Below, piece by piece: positions 1-5,483 of a stretch of DNA of 6,731 bases. The position numbers and the translations under genes are program-made. Within the stretch, counting starts at the first letter, position 1, and each line of letters starts with the position of its first letter. Below the pieces are notes generated by a model. It made no database searches and was not told where the DNA came from. It saw only the letters and a program-made list of their open reading frames with translations. Source of the DNA: Treponema sp. (lineage in GTDB: Bacteria > Spirochaetota > Spirochaetia > Treponematales > Treponemataceae); contig JAGADS010000301.1 in assembly GCA_017613485.1 (NCBI GenBank), forward strand, positions 1 to 6,731. The letters run 5' to 3'.

Positions 1-415
1 AACCGTCCTTAGTAAGAAGAATGCCCTCTTTTCCAAGAAGGAAGTTACCGTTGCGTGTAAACCTTTCGCCGTCGGGTGTATCGACTACAAAAAAGCCCTT
101 TCCGCCAAGAGCAAGGTCTGTGTTTGTCTCTGTGGATTTGAATGAACCCTGGTCAAAGTCAGTGTAAAGCTCGTTCGTCTCTACGCCAAGACCAATGGTA
201 CCGATTATTGGAGCCACGTCATTTGAACCCAGAGATGTCTTATATACACCGTCTGCAACAGTTCTTCTGATCAAAAGCTCACTGAATGATTTGCTTACAG
301 GAATGTCTTTCTTAAAACCTGTCGTGTCTACGTTCGCCAAGTTGTTGGATATGGCATCCAGCCTGTTCTGCTGGGCGTTCATGCCGCTTGCACCAATATA
401 CCATCCTCTAATCAT
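1..415 (-). CDS. flgF: Flagellar basal-body rod/hook protein, FlgF/FlgG family (N-terminal 138 residues, cut by window edge)
   Basis: Encodes the amino-terminal part of an axial flagellar protein of the rod/hook family, which is exported by the flagellar type III apparatus and assembles in the periplasmic rod. Translation from the ATG at 415-413 gives MIRGWYIGASGMNAQQNRLD, then the family signature ISNNLANVDTTGFKKD (residues 22-37), which forms the N-terminal helix. The second conserved block, DLALGGKGFFVV (100-111) followed by FTRNGNF (119-125), is typical of FlgF/FlgG/FlgE. The frame is open to the left edge, so the C-terminal half is missing. The start is supported by GAGGTG at 425-420, five to ten bases upstream. 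A sigma-28-type promoter lies directly in front and a tRNA-Phe terminator precedes it, so this is the first gene of its transcript. FlgF versus FlgG cannot be settled from this end alone. In spirochetes two such paralogues usually lie in tandem, and the second would be outside the window. Confidence 0.88.
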   Translation of the reverse strand, partial: MIRGWYIGASGMNAQQNRLDAISNNLANVDTTGFKKDIPVSKSFSELLIRRTVADGVYKTSLGSNDVAPIIGTIGLGVETNELYTDFDQGSFKSTETNTDLALGGKGFFVVDTPDGERFTRNGNFLLGKEGILLTKDG

Positions 416-419
416 ATTA

Positions 420-425
420 CACCTC
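420..425 (-). promoter_or_regulatory. Ribosome binding site of the flagellar rod gene
   Basis: GAGGTG on the minus strand, with a 4-base gap to the ATG at 415-413. It lies only about 8 bases below the sigma-28 -10 element, so the predicted mRNA leader is very short, about 13-15 bases. Confidence 0.6.
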
Positions 426-433
426 AATTATGA

Positions 434-460
434 TTATCGGCATTTGATTTGAGAGGTTTA
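434..460 (-). promoter_or_regulatory. Sigma-28 (FliA/WhiG-class) flagellar promoter
   Basis: On the minus strand TAAA (460-457) is followed by exactly 15 bases and then GCCGATAA (441-434). This matches the enterobacterial FliA consensus TAAA-N15-GCCGATAA at all twelve specified positions. The element sits in the 70-base gap between the tRNA-Phe terminator and the flagellar rod gene, and ends 18 bases before its start codon. It predicts that the rod gene is transcribed by the flagellar sigma factor as an independent unit. The match is seen directly; use by the host sigma factor is inferred from known spirochete FliA homologues. Confidence 0.88.
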
Positions 461-485
461 TAAAATAAATTGGATTTTTGGACAT

Positions 486-517
486 AAAAAAAAGAGCCCG
501 GAAATACATCCAGGCTC
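486..517 (-). terminator. Rho-independent terminator of tRNA-Phe
   Basis: On the minus strand GAGCCTGG (517-510) pairs with CCGGGCTC (501-494) over 8 base pairs, including one T-G wobble. The loop has eight bases, and eight T residues follow (493-486). It begins four bases after the discriminator base of the tRNA, so it ends the tRNA transcript and insulates the flagellar gene downstream. Confidence 0.92.
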
Positions 518-520
518 AAG

Positions 521-593
521 TGCCAGCGGTCAGAGTTGAACTGACGACATAAGGATTTTCAGTCCTCCGCTCTACCAACTGAGCTACACCGGC
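521..593 (-). tRNA. tRNA-Phe (anticodon GAA)
   Basis: The 73-base minus-strand gene folds into a complete cloverleaf. The acceptor arm GCCGGTG pairs with CGCTGGC (two G-T wobbles). The D arm is GCTC/GAGC with loop AGTTGGTA. The anticodon arm is GAGGA/TCCTT with loop CTGAAAA, which places GAA at the anticodon. The variable loop is ATGTC, and the T arm is GTCAG/CTGAC with loop TTCAACT. The discriminator is A, as usual for tRNA-Phe. The 3' CCA is not encoded (CTT follows), so it must be added by the CCA-adding enzyme. It is a single-gene transcript with its own promoter upstream and terminator downstream. Confidence 0.97.
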
Positions 594-606
594 AAACAAT
601 GTGATT

Positions 607-635
607 AATTTATACTTTTTCTTTATCTTTGTCAA
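607..635 (-). promoter_or_regulatory. Sigma-70-type promoter of tRNA-Phe
   Basis: A perfect -35 TTGACA lies at 635-630 on the minus strand. The -10 can be read as TATAAA (614-609, 15-base spacer) or TAAATT (612-607, 17-base spacer) within the run TATAAATTAAT. The predicted start of transcription is near 600, about seven bases before the mature tRNA 5' end at 593. That geometry is normal for a tRNA gene. The exact -10 is uncertain. Confidence 0.65.
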
Positions 636-674
636 TAGCCTTGCTCAAAAAAGACAAATATTTTTTCAAATTTA

Positions 675-1307
675 TCAGCGGTAATGTCCGATTTTCCCAA
701 TCTGCTCAAGACAATACTCATTTTTTGTGGCACCGACAATTATGCTGCGTAAATACTGGCCGACCTTGGTAAAAATAACAATATAATCAATAGGTAATTC
801 TCCAAGGCCTCCTTCCAGATGAAATGCGAGTACGGTTTCCCCCATGAATTCAAGCTCATCAACATAAACTTCATTGACCGTATACCCCCTTAACTCAAGG
901 GACTGCTTCAACTGCTCGCTGATTGTTCCTACAAACATGGGACTTTCCATCAGGATTTCAGTGACCATGCGGTCATCCATATCAATAAGTTCCTCTCCTA
1001 AACTTTCAACCGTTACCATGACAGTTAATCCTGTTGAATCCAGATGGCTCATTATAAAATCAATATTCTTGACATCGGCGACAAGCATAGACAAGGAATC
1101 AGCAGGAAGTACAACAGCTGTCGGCGAAATATCTATGGAAATATCCAGAGTCCTGTTCCTGTAAAGAACCGGCTTACCGTCTTTTCCATTTACGACCTCT
1201 CCCGGCTTGTAGACATTGGTATCAGATGATGCCTTTTCAGTTGTCTTACAGGACATGAGCATAAAGCCCAGCATAATAAAAACCGGAATAAACAGCCTTT
1301 TCTTCAT
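675..1307 (-). CDS. Putative lipoprotein of unknown function
   Basis: A 210-residue protein that I do not recognise. It starts MKKRLFIPVFIMLGFMLMSC: a basic n-region, a hydrophobic core and a lipobox L-M-S-C with the lipidated Cys at residue 20. This is a typical relaxed spirochete signal peptidase II site, so it is predicted to be an anchored lipoprotein. A low-complexity polar linker (about 21-50) follows. The rest looks like an alternating beta/alpha domain, ending with a hydrophobic strand containing YIVIFTKVGQYLRSIIVG and a short C-terminal helix. That ending is faintly reminiscent of PsbP/Mog1-type folds, which is speculation. The start is supported by AGGAGAG at 1320-1314. It begins 27 bases after the trpS stop on the same strand with no terminator between, so it is probably co-transcribed with trpS. 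A role linked to tryptophan charging is not implied. Confidence 0.8.
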   Translation of the reverse strand: MKKRLFIPVFIMLGFMLMSCKTTEKASSDTNVYKPGEVVNGKDGKPVLYRNRTLDISIDISPTAVVLPADSLSMLVADVKNIDFIMSHLDSTGLTVMVTVESLGEELIDMDDRMVTEILMESPMFVGTISEQLKQSLELRGYTVNEVYVDELEFMGETVLAFHLEGGLGELPIDYIVIFTKVGQYLRSIIVGATKNEYCLEQIGKIGHYR

Positions 1308-1334
1308 CCTAGACTCTCCTTTTTTCCAAATTCG

Positions 1335-2432
1335 TTAAATCACCATGTTCATCACAGAACGAACTTCATCAAGTGTCTTTATTGCTATTGCACGGGCACG
1401 CTCTGCACCCTCTGTCAAAACCTGCCTTATGTAATCAGGATTCTTTTCAAGCTCGGCACGCTTTGCACGCAATGGTCTCAAGGTCTCGTTCAATGCCTCT
1501 GTAAGCTGGCTCTTGAGCATTCCTCCACCACCTTCTCCGATACGCTGTGCAATGGCCTCAGGCGCTTCACCTGTACAGAGAGAGATAATCATCAGCAGGT
1601 TTGCAACCTCCGGCCTTGTCTCCGGCTCATAGGTAATCAGGCGCTGGGCATCTGTCTTTGCCTTTTTTATGAGTGCGGCGGTCTCATCCTCTGTGGCAGA
1701 GAGCATGATTGCATTTCCACGGCTCTTGCTCATTTTCTGATTTCCGTCCAGTCCAAGTATGCTCGGTGTCTTGGAAAGAAGTGCCTGTGGCTCCGGGAAT
1801 ACAGGCTCCCTGTTCTTGCAGTATTTATCGTTGAACCTGCGTGCAATGCTGCGTGTAAGCTCAAGGTGTGGAAGCTGGTCTTTGCCGACAGGAACAACAT
1901 TTCCCTTGCAGAAAAGAATGTCGCATGCCTGGTGAATAGGATATGTAAGCATACCTGCATTTACGCTCTTCATCTTGCCGTTTTCAAGTCCGCTCTGGAT
2001 TTCCTCTTTAACGGTCGGATTACGCTGAAGCTCTGCCTCTGTGACCAATGTAAGGAATGGGAGCATGAGCTGGTTGCATTCCGGTACGTAGCTGTGGGGA
2101 TAGATGATTGTGTTCTCTCCAGGCTCAATTCCGGCCGCAAGATAATCAATTACAAGCTGCTTTGTGTTCTGGCTTATCTCGTCAAAGGCATCGTGGTCGG
2201 TAAGGACCTGATAGTCAGCTATAAGAATCATTGTGGGGATTCCGAGTTTGGAAAGACGCACGCGGTTCTGAAGTGAGCCGAAATAATGACCAATATGAAG
2301 TCTTCCAGTCGGCCTGTCTCCAGTCAAAACCCTGTATTTAGAGGGATTCTTTACGATGTCTTCCTCAATTTTCTTACTACGCTCAACTGCAGCCGCAAAA
2401 GTTCTATTTGAATCATAATCTAAATCTGCCAT
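1335..2432 (-). CDS. trpS: Tryptophanyl-tRNA synthetase (class I)
   Basis: Charges tRNA-Trp with tryptophan using ATP in the cytoplasm. The 365-residue protein carries the class I signatures. TGDRPTGRLHIGHYFGSL (residues 37-54) contains a literal HIGH motif at 46-49, and NQKMSKSRGN (231-240) contains KMSKS. The blocks YPIHQACDIL (164-173) and PVGKDQLPHLELTR (181-194) are the TrpRS tryptophan/ATP-pocket regions. The C-terminal helical domain is complete. About 35 residues precede the HIGH region, longer than in E. coli TrpRS, where it lies near residue 10. I chose the ATG at 2432-2430 (MADLDYDS) because GAGG at 2444-2441 lies eight bases upstream. The frame also has ATGs at 2453 and 2438, but the first has no Shine-Dalgarno and the second has it only two bases away. 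The gene is divergent from alr and followed by a lipoprotein gene. Confidence 0.96.
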   Translation of the reverse strand: MADLDYDSNRTFAAAVERSKKIEEDIVKNPSKYRVLTGDRPTGRLHIGHYFGSLQNRVRLSKLGIPTMILIADYQVLTDHDAFDEISQNTKQLVIDYLAAGIEPGENTIIYPHSYVPECNQLMLPFLTLVTEAELQRNPTVKEEIQSGLENGKMKSVNAGMLTYPIHQACDILFCKGNVVPVGKDQLPHLELTRSIARRFNDKYCKNREPVFPEPQALLSKTPSILGLDGNQKMSKSRGNAIMLSATEDETAALIKKAKTDAQRLITYEPETRPEVANLLMIISLCTGEAPEAIAQRIGEGGGGMLKSQLTEALNETLRPLRAKRAELEKNPDYIRQVLTEGAERARAIAIKTLDEVRSVMNMVI

Positions 2433-2440
2433 TTTCATAA

Positions 2441-2444
2441 CCTC
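2441..2444 (-). promoter_or_regulatory. Ribosome binding site that fixes the trpS start
   Basis: GAGG on the minus strand, eight bases from the ATG at 2432-2430. It falls inside the extra codons that a start at 2453 would add, so those codons are more likely 5' leader than protein. Confidence 0.6.
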
Positions 2445-2489
2445 ATAAATCATCTATTGTTTATAATATGGTCTGCAAAAGCTATTTCT

Positions 2490-2572
2490 TGTCATTATCG
2501 GGCTTGACCCGATAATCTTATCTATTTGCATCTTAGATATTTAAGATTGCCGTGTCATGCACGGCAATGACA
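2490..2572. repeat. REP-like composite palindrome (two inverted 30-base units)
   Basis: The outer arms TGTCATT (2490-2496) and AATGACA (2566-2572) are inverted copies, as are the inner arms AATCTTA (2514-2520) and TAAGATT (2542-2548). Each half carries a hairpin with a 9-base-pair stem and five-base loop: ATTATCGGG/CCCGATAAT around CTTGA (2494-2516) and ATTGCCGTG/CACGGCAAT around TCATG (2546-2568). The 30-base left unit (2491-2520) and the reverse complement of the right unit (2542-2571) agree at 23 positions. Six of the seven differences form three compensatory base pairs and the seventh is in the loop. The GTCATT...CGGGCTTGACCCG...AAT pattern resembles dispersed intergenic palindromes of other bacteria. 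Copy number in this genome cannot be seen from the window. Confidence 0.8.
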
Positions 2573-2658
2573 GTTTTATTCTTTCTGCAGATTCAATCAC
2601 ATCAACAAAAAATATACACTAAAATACAGTGTTTTTCAATATATCCCCTATTGAGGAA

Positions 2659-2686
2659 ACCTCTAAAAACTTCAGTTTTTGGAGGT
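2659..2686. repeat. Stem-loop 1 of the alr upstream array
   Basis: ACCTCTAAAAAC (2659-2670) pairs with GTTTTTGGAGGT (2675-2686) over 12 base pairs, including one T-G wobble, around the loop TTCA. An upstream GAGG (2653-2656) can compete for CCTC. There is no following T run, so it does not look like an intrinsic terminator. Confidence 0.7.
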
Positions 2687-2703
2687 GACTTTGAAAACAC
2701 GAC

Positions 2704-2736
2704 GTTTTAAATCCTTGTATTTCAAGGATTTAAAAC
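2704..2736. repeat. Stem-loop 2 of the alr upstream array
   Basis: A perfect 14-base-pair inverted repeat: GTTTTAAATCCTTG (2704-2717) and CAAGGATTTAAAAC (2723-2736) around TATTT. It is the longest uninterrupted palindrome in the window. No T tract follows on either strand, so a terminator role is not supported. Confidence 0.85.
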
Positions 2737-2742
2737 TCGCAG

Positions 2743-2782
2743 GCATTCGAAAAAGTCATTGTAAATGAGTTTTTCGAGATGC
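2743..2782. repeat. Stem-loop 3 of the alr upstream array
   Basis: An imperfect 40-base palindrome. GCATT...CGAAAAA...TCATT (2743-2760) pairs with AATGA...TTTTTCG...GATGC (2764-2782) around a three-base loop GTA, with one G-G mismatch and one bulged A. It ends two bases before the probable -35 of alr, so it could affect promoter access or simply be an inserted palindromic repeat. Confidence 0.7.
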
Positions 2783-2784
2783 TC

Positions 2785-2812
2785 TTGAATAAAAACTGTA
2801 TTTGATTAAAAT
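2785..2812 (+). promoter_or_regulatory. Probable sigma-70-type promoter of alr
   Basis: TTGAAT (2785-2790) matches TTGACA at four of six positions. TAAAAT (2807-2812) matches TATAAT at five of six, after a 16-base spacer. The predicted transcription start is near 2819, giving a leader of only about a dozen bases that just covers the ribosome binding site. In that case stem-loops 1-3 are upstream DNA and not part of the mRNA. A weaker or additional promoter further upstream is not excluded. Confidence 0.45.
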
Positions 2813-2818
2813 GAAACC

Positions 2819-2826
2819 GAGGGTGG
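2819..2826 (+). promoter_or_regulatory. Ribosome binding site of alr
   Basis: GAGGGTGG, four bases from the ATG at 2831. It is purine-rich and the only Shine-Dalgarno-like element near this start, supporting ATG 2831. Confidence 0.6.
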
Positions 2827-2830
2827 AAAG

Positions 2831-3982
2831 ATGAGATCTACAAAGGCTATTATTCATTTGGAAAATTTCAGGCACAATATAAATGCGATCAGGGCATTCA
2901 CAAAGGCAGGCACGAAAATGTGCATTCCGGTAAAGGCAGACGCATACGGACACGGCTCAATTGAATGTGCACGTGCTGCTCTTGAGTGCGGAGTTGAATA
3001 TCTTGCGGTTGCCACTGTGGACGAAGGCATTGAGCTAAGGGAAAACGGCATAAATGCTCCGGTGTTATTGTTCAGCCTGTGTGATCCTGAGGAAATTGAG
3101 GATGCAGTCAGGCACAATATTACTCCATTTGTTTTTGATGCTGAATACATAGACCTCTTTGCAGAGGAAGTCAAAAAGCAGAATAAGAGCGGTTTCCCGG
3201 TTCATCTTGCAGTTGACACAGGAATGGGACGCATTGGATGTTTACCGGATGAGGCTGCTTCTGTTGCACGTCATATTTCTGAGACAGGAGTTCTTGCCCA
3301 GGAAGGCACGATGACACATTTTGCAGTAAGTGATGAAAAAAATCCTTCATCTAATGAATACACCATGGAACAGTTTGGAAAATTTCTTTCTGCAATACAG
3401 AGCATAAAAGATGCAGGACTTAATCCCGGTATATGTCACTGTGCAAATTCTGCGGCCACCTTTGACTTACCCGAAACACATCTTGACATGATACGTCCCG
3501 GAATCATCGTATACGGATATGATGCTGGTGACGTGAATTCAGAATACCTTAAAAACAAAGGAAAACCTGTTGACATAAAACCGGTTATGACCCTTGTTAC
3601 AAAAGTAAGCACGATAAAGGAATTCAAGAAAGGAATGAGCGTAGGCTATGGAAGAACATGGGTTGCTGACCGTGACACAAAAATTGCAGTTCTTCCGATC
3701 GGCTATGGCGATGGATTTGTCCGCCGTTTCTCTACTTCAGGCATACAGGTGGCAATAAACGGAAAAAAATATCCAATATGCGGACGTATCTGCATGGACC
3801 AGTGCATGATAGATCTTGGTCCTGACACTGACGTAAAGCGCTGGGACACAGTAGTATTGTTTGGCTGCAAGGATGATGGAGCGGTCATGACGGCACAGGA
3901 TATTGCAGACAAAACCGGCACCATATCCTATGAGATCACAACCGTCTTTACAAGAAGAGTACCACGGTTGTTTATCCATTAA
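2831..3982 (+). CDS. alr: Alanine racemase, PLP-dependent
   Basis: Interconverts L- and D-alanine in the cytoplasm, supplying D-alanine for peptidoglycan. The 383-residue length is normal for Alr. The N-terminal barrel has PVKADAYGHG (33-42) with K35 as the PLP-binding lysine. VDTGMGRIG (128-136), CHCANSAATFDLP (202-214) and MIRPGIIVYG (220-229) are the other barrel motifs that hold the cofactor. The C-terminal beta domain has SVGYGRTW (270-277) with Y273 as the second catalytic base, IGYGDGFVRRFS (290-301), and CGRICMDQCMIDL (317-329) with M322-D323. It ends in the family motif RRVPRL. No key residue is missing. Its promoter region carries three stem-loops. The stop codon lies 4 bases from the stop of the convergent membrane-protein gene, so the two transcripts must overlap at their 3' ends unless termination occurs inside a coding region. 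Confidence 0.97.
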   Translation: MRSTKAIIHLENFRHNINAIRAFTKAGTKMCIPVKADAYGHGSIECARAALECGVEYLAVATVDEGIELRENGINAPVLLFSLCDPEEIEDAVRHNITPFVFDAEYIDLFAEEVKKQNKSGFPVHLAVDTGMGRIGCLPDEAASVARHISETGVLAQEGTMTHFAVSDEKNPSSNEYTMEQFGKFLSAIQSIKDAGLNPGICHCANSAATFDLPETHLDMIRPGIIVYGYDAGDVNSEYLKNKGKPVDIKPVMTLVTKVSTIKEFKKGMSVGYGRTWVADRDTKIAVLPIGYGDGFVRRFSTSGIQVAINGKKYPICGRICMDQCMIDLGPDTDVKRWDTVVLFGCKDDGAVMTAQDIADKTGTISYEITTVFTRRVPRLFIH

Positions 3983-3986
3983 GGCT

Positions 3987-4712
3987 TTACTCAAGATCTC
4001 CTTTAAGGCTGAATGCCATAAGAAGCTGACCTGTATAATATATTATTGAATTACCCAACGTTAGGATAATAAAAGCAGTCCTGTTGTAGCCTGGTGTCCT
4101 TGAAGAAAATGCCGGAACAAAGAACAGGAACAAAAGAATAAAATCCGAGATATAGAACATCCAAGCACCCAAAACAGTGAGCCATACGGTCTTTTTGGAT
4201 TTCTCCTTGTATATGAAAAGCCCTAATGATTTTGCCGCCATGAAAGAAACCATAGCACCGTAAATCAAAATCGGAATGAACAGTGAGCCCATGTCAAAGC
4301 TGGAGGAAAACTCCCTTGTGATTGTTACAAAAGCTGATAAAGTCAAAAGAACAGGAACAAATGTAAGAATTTTGATGGGGCTTCGGTCAATGAATGCCAA
4401 TGCATAGAAAATGTGCCCTATGGCAAAAGCAAGAAGTCCGATCAGGAAAAAGGCAGTCTCGGTTCCAGAAATGAAATTCACATTAAGGCAGATATCACCG
4501 ATGCATCCAAAGCACAAGCCTGTAAAGATAAGTTTCTTATACTTGAGTTTCTTGCAATCCTTATTGAACAAGATGACAACAGCCAGCAGGACAAAAGACA
4601 AGCTTGCAAGAGTTTTTCCAACCAGGGCAATCTGTGGATTCATCGTGCAGATACATGAGTAGTCAAGCACGAACACACCTATATACATCAGAATACTTAG
4701 AACTATAGTCAT
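3987..4712 (-). CDS. YhhN/TMEM86-family integral membrane protein
   Basis: A 241-residue membrane protein with about eight hydrophobic segments (roughly 4-22, 30-49, 61-78, 86-106, 113-131, 143-165, 176-199, 211-235). Family-specific motifs are visible. GKTLASLSF (32-40) corresponds to the usual K-P/T-x-A segment. GLCFGCIGDICL (65-76) carries the paired Gly-Asp, GLLAFAIGHIFY (92-103) carries the Gly-His, and WMFYISDFIL (184-193) carries the Ser-Asp. NSIIYYTGQLLM (221-232) is the usual last helix. Animal members of this family are lysoplasmalogenases that cleave vinyl-ether lysophospholipids; the bacterial role is mostly unproven, so I give no specific substrate. AAAGGAGG at 4730-4723 supports the ATG at 4712-4710. 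It lies 42 bases after folC on the same strand without a terminator, so it is probably the last gene of the folC transcript. Confidence 0.85.
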   Translation of the reverse strand: MTIVLSILMYIGVFVLDYSCICTMNPQIALVGKTLASLSFVLLAVVILFNKDCKKLKYKKLIFTGLCFGCIGDICLNVNFISGTETAFFLIGLLAFAIGHIFYALAFIDRSPIKILTFVPVLLTLSAFVTITREFSSSFDMGSLFIPILIYGAMVSFMAAKSLGLFIYKEKSKKTVWLTVLGAWMFYISDFILLFLFFVPAFSSRTPGYNRTAFIILTLGNSIIYYTGQLLMAFSLKGDLE

Positions 4713-4754
4713 AAAAAAATAGCCTCCTTTACCAAGTCCTTTAGATTAAATAAT

Positions 4755-5483
4755 TCAAATCAAGTCACATTCCTTAGATACCAGAAACTTTTTTACCTCC
4801 GCAACAAGATAAAAAGAGCCCATCACCAAAAGCGGAACCCTCTGTTCATCTGCATTCTTTAATGCCGTTGCTATTGCCTTTACATAATCTGTACATGAGC
4901 AGTACGAAAGCCCCGCCTCAGAAAAAGCCTTCTCCATCGCAGGTAAATCCGAGCTTTTTACATCCCCGGGTTTTGTAAGCGTTATATGTGTAAAACTGAA
5001 AGGAATAAGTGAAGCTATATGCTCACAATCCTTGTCAGATGCACAGCCGAACAAAAGATGAGCCTCGCAGCCCTCAGAAAAAACGGCATTAAATGTCTTT
5101 AACGTGTAATCAACACTGCATACTGTATGAGCACCATCCATCACCAGGCATGGAATCTTAGGATAAGAAGGAACATCATGCAAAAGCTCAAAGCGTCCCG
5201 GTAATACAGCCTCTGAAAGCCCCTTCTCCATCACATCCTCGCTGATCTCTGGAAGAGCGGTCTTAATCGCAATTGAGGCAGCAAGTGCATTTTGTGCCTG
5301 AAAATCTCCTGCAAGCTTAAGCCTTGTCCTTAATGGTCTTGAAAATAAATCAGACTCAAGGGCGACATTCATTCCGACAGAATCACTGCTGTTTGACTTT
5401 TCATACGAAATCGAGGTAACTCTTCCACAATCCTGAGCAAATATTACAGGTGAATTTTTCTCTCTGGCAATTTCCCTGAACAC
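4755..5483 (-). CDS. folC: FolC C-terminal part as literally encoded (about 242 codons)
   Basis: This frame carries residues 219-460 of the reconstructed FolC, including the rest of the central domain and the whole C-terminal Mur-ligase-like domain (LPGRFELL, MDGAHT). The first possible start at its left-hand limit is a GTG (5483-5481) with no ribosome binding site in front. Independent translation therefore looks poor, and the segment is best read as the second half of folC. Confidence 0.55.
   Translation of the reverse strand: MFREIAREKNSPVIFAQDCGRVTSISYEKSNSSDSVGMNVALESDLFSRPLRTRLKLAGDFQAQNALAASIAIKTALPEISEDVMEKGLSEAVLPGRFELLHDVPSYPKIPCLVMDGAHTVCSVDYTLKTFNAVFSEGCEAHLLFGCASDKDCEHIASLIPFSFTHITLTKPGDVKSSDLPAMEKAFSEAGLSYCSCTDYVKAIATALKNADEQRVPLLVMGSFYLVAEVKKFLVSKECDLI

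Larger units (their letters stand above)
2433..2830. other. Divergent trpS/alr intergenic region, overview
   Basis: About 400 bases without a credible gene. From left to right it holds the trpS leader, a REP-like palindrome (2490-2572), A+T-rich DNA with no clear signal (2573-2658), three successive stem-loops (2659-2782), and the probable alr promoter and ribosome binding site. A possible trpS -10, TATTAT (2468-2463, minus), is present, but I see no convincing -35 for it, so I do not annotate a trpS promoter. A short minus-strand frame at 2756-2953 is antisense to alr and lacks coding character. Confidence 0.6.

Noticed and set aside
195..452. 85-codon plus-strand frame at the left end
   Set aside because: It lies antisense to the clearly coding flagellar rod gene and its sigma-28 promoter, and the translation has no protein-like features.
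594..674. Terminator after the lipoprotein gene
   Set aside because: Runs of A and T are present, but I could not pair a G+C-containing stem with a following T tract.
1866..2276. 136-codon plus-strand frame inside trpS
   Set aside because: Antisense to conserved TrpRS motifs, no ribosome binding site, Cys/Val-rich composition typical of a shadow frame.
2504..2540. Possible plus-strand promoter starting with TTGACC
   Set aside because: The hexamer is part of the loop and stem of the REP-like palindrome, and no good -10 lies at the right distance.
2616..2636. ACACT-AAAATAC-AGTGT hairpin followed by five T residues
   Set aside because: Only five base pairs, A+T-rich, and there is no plus-strand gene upstream for it to terminate.
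2490..2782. CRISPR-like array
   Set aside because: The palindromes are of different sequence and unequal spacing, with no repeated direct unit and no cas gene nearby.
4411..4662. Two overlapping plus-strand frames of about 80 codons
   Set aside because: Both are antisense to the YhhN-like gene; their open length follows from codon bias on the other strand.
5481..5483. GTG as an independent start for the C-terminal folC half
   Set aside because: No ribosome binding site precedes it and FolC homology continues upstream of it in the same frame, so it is an internal codon.
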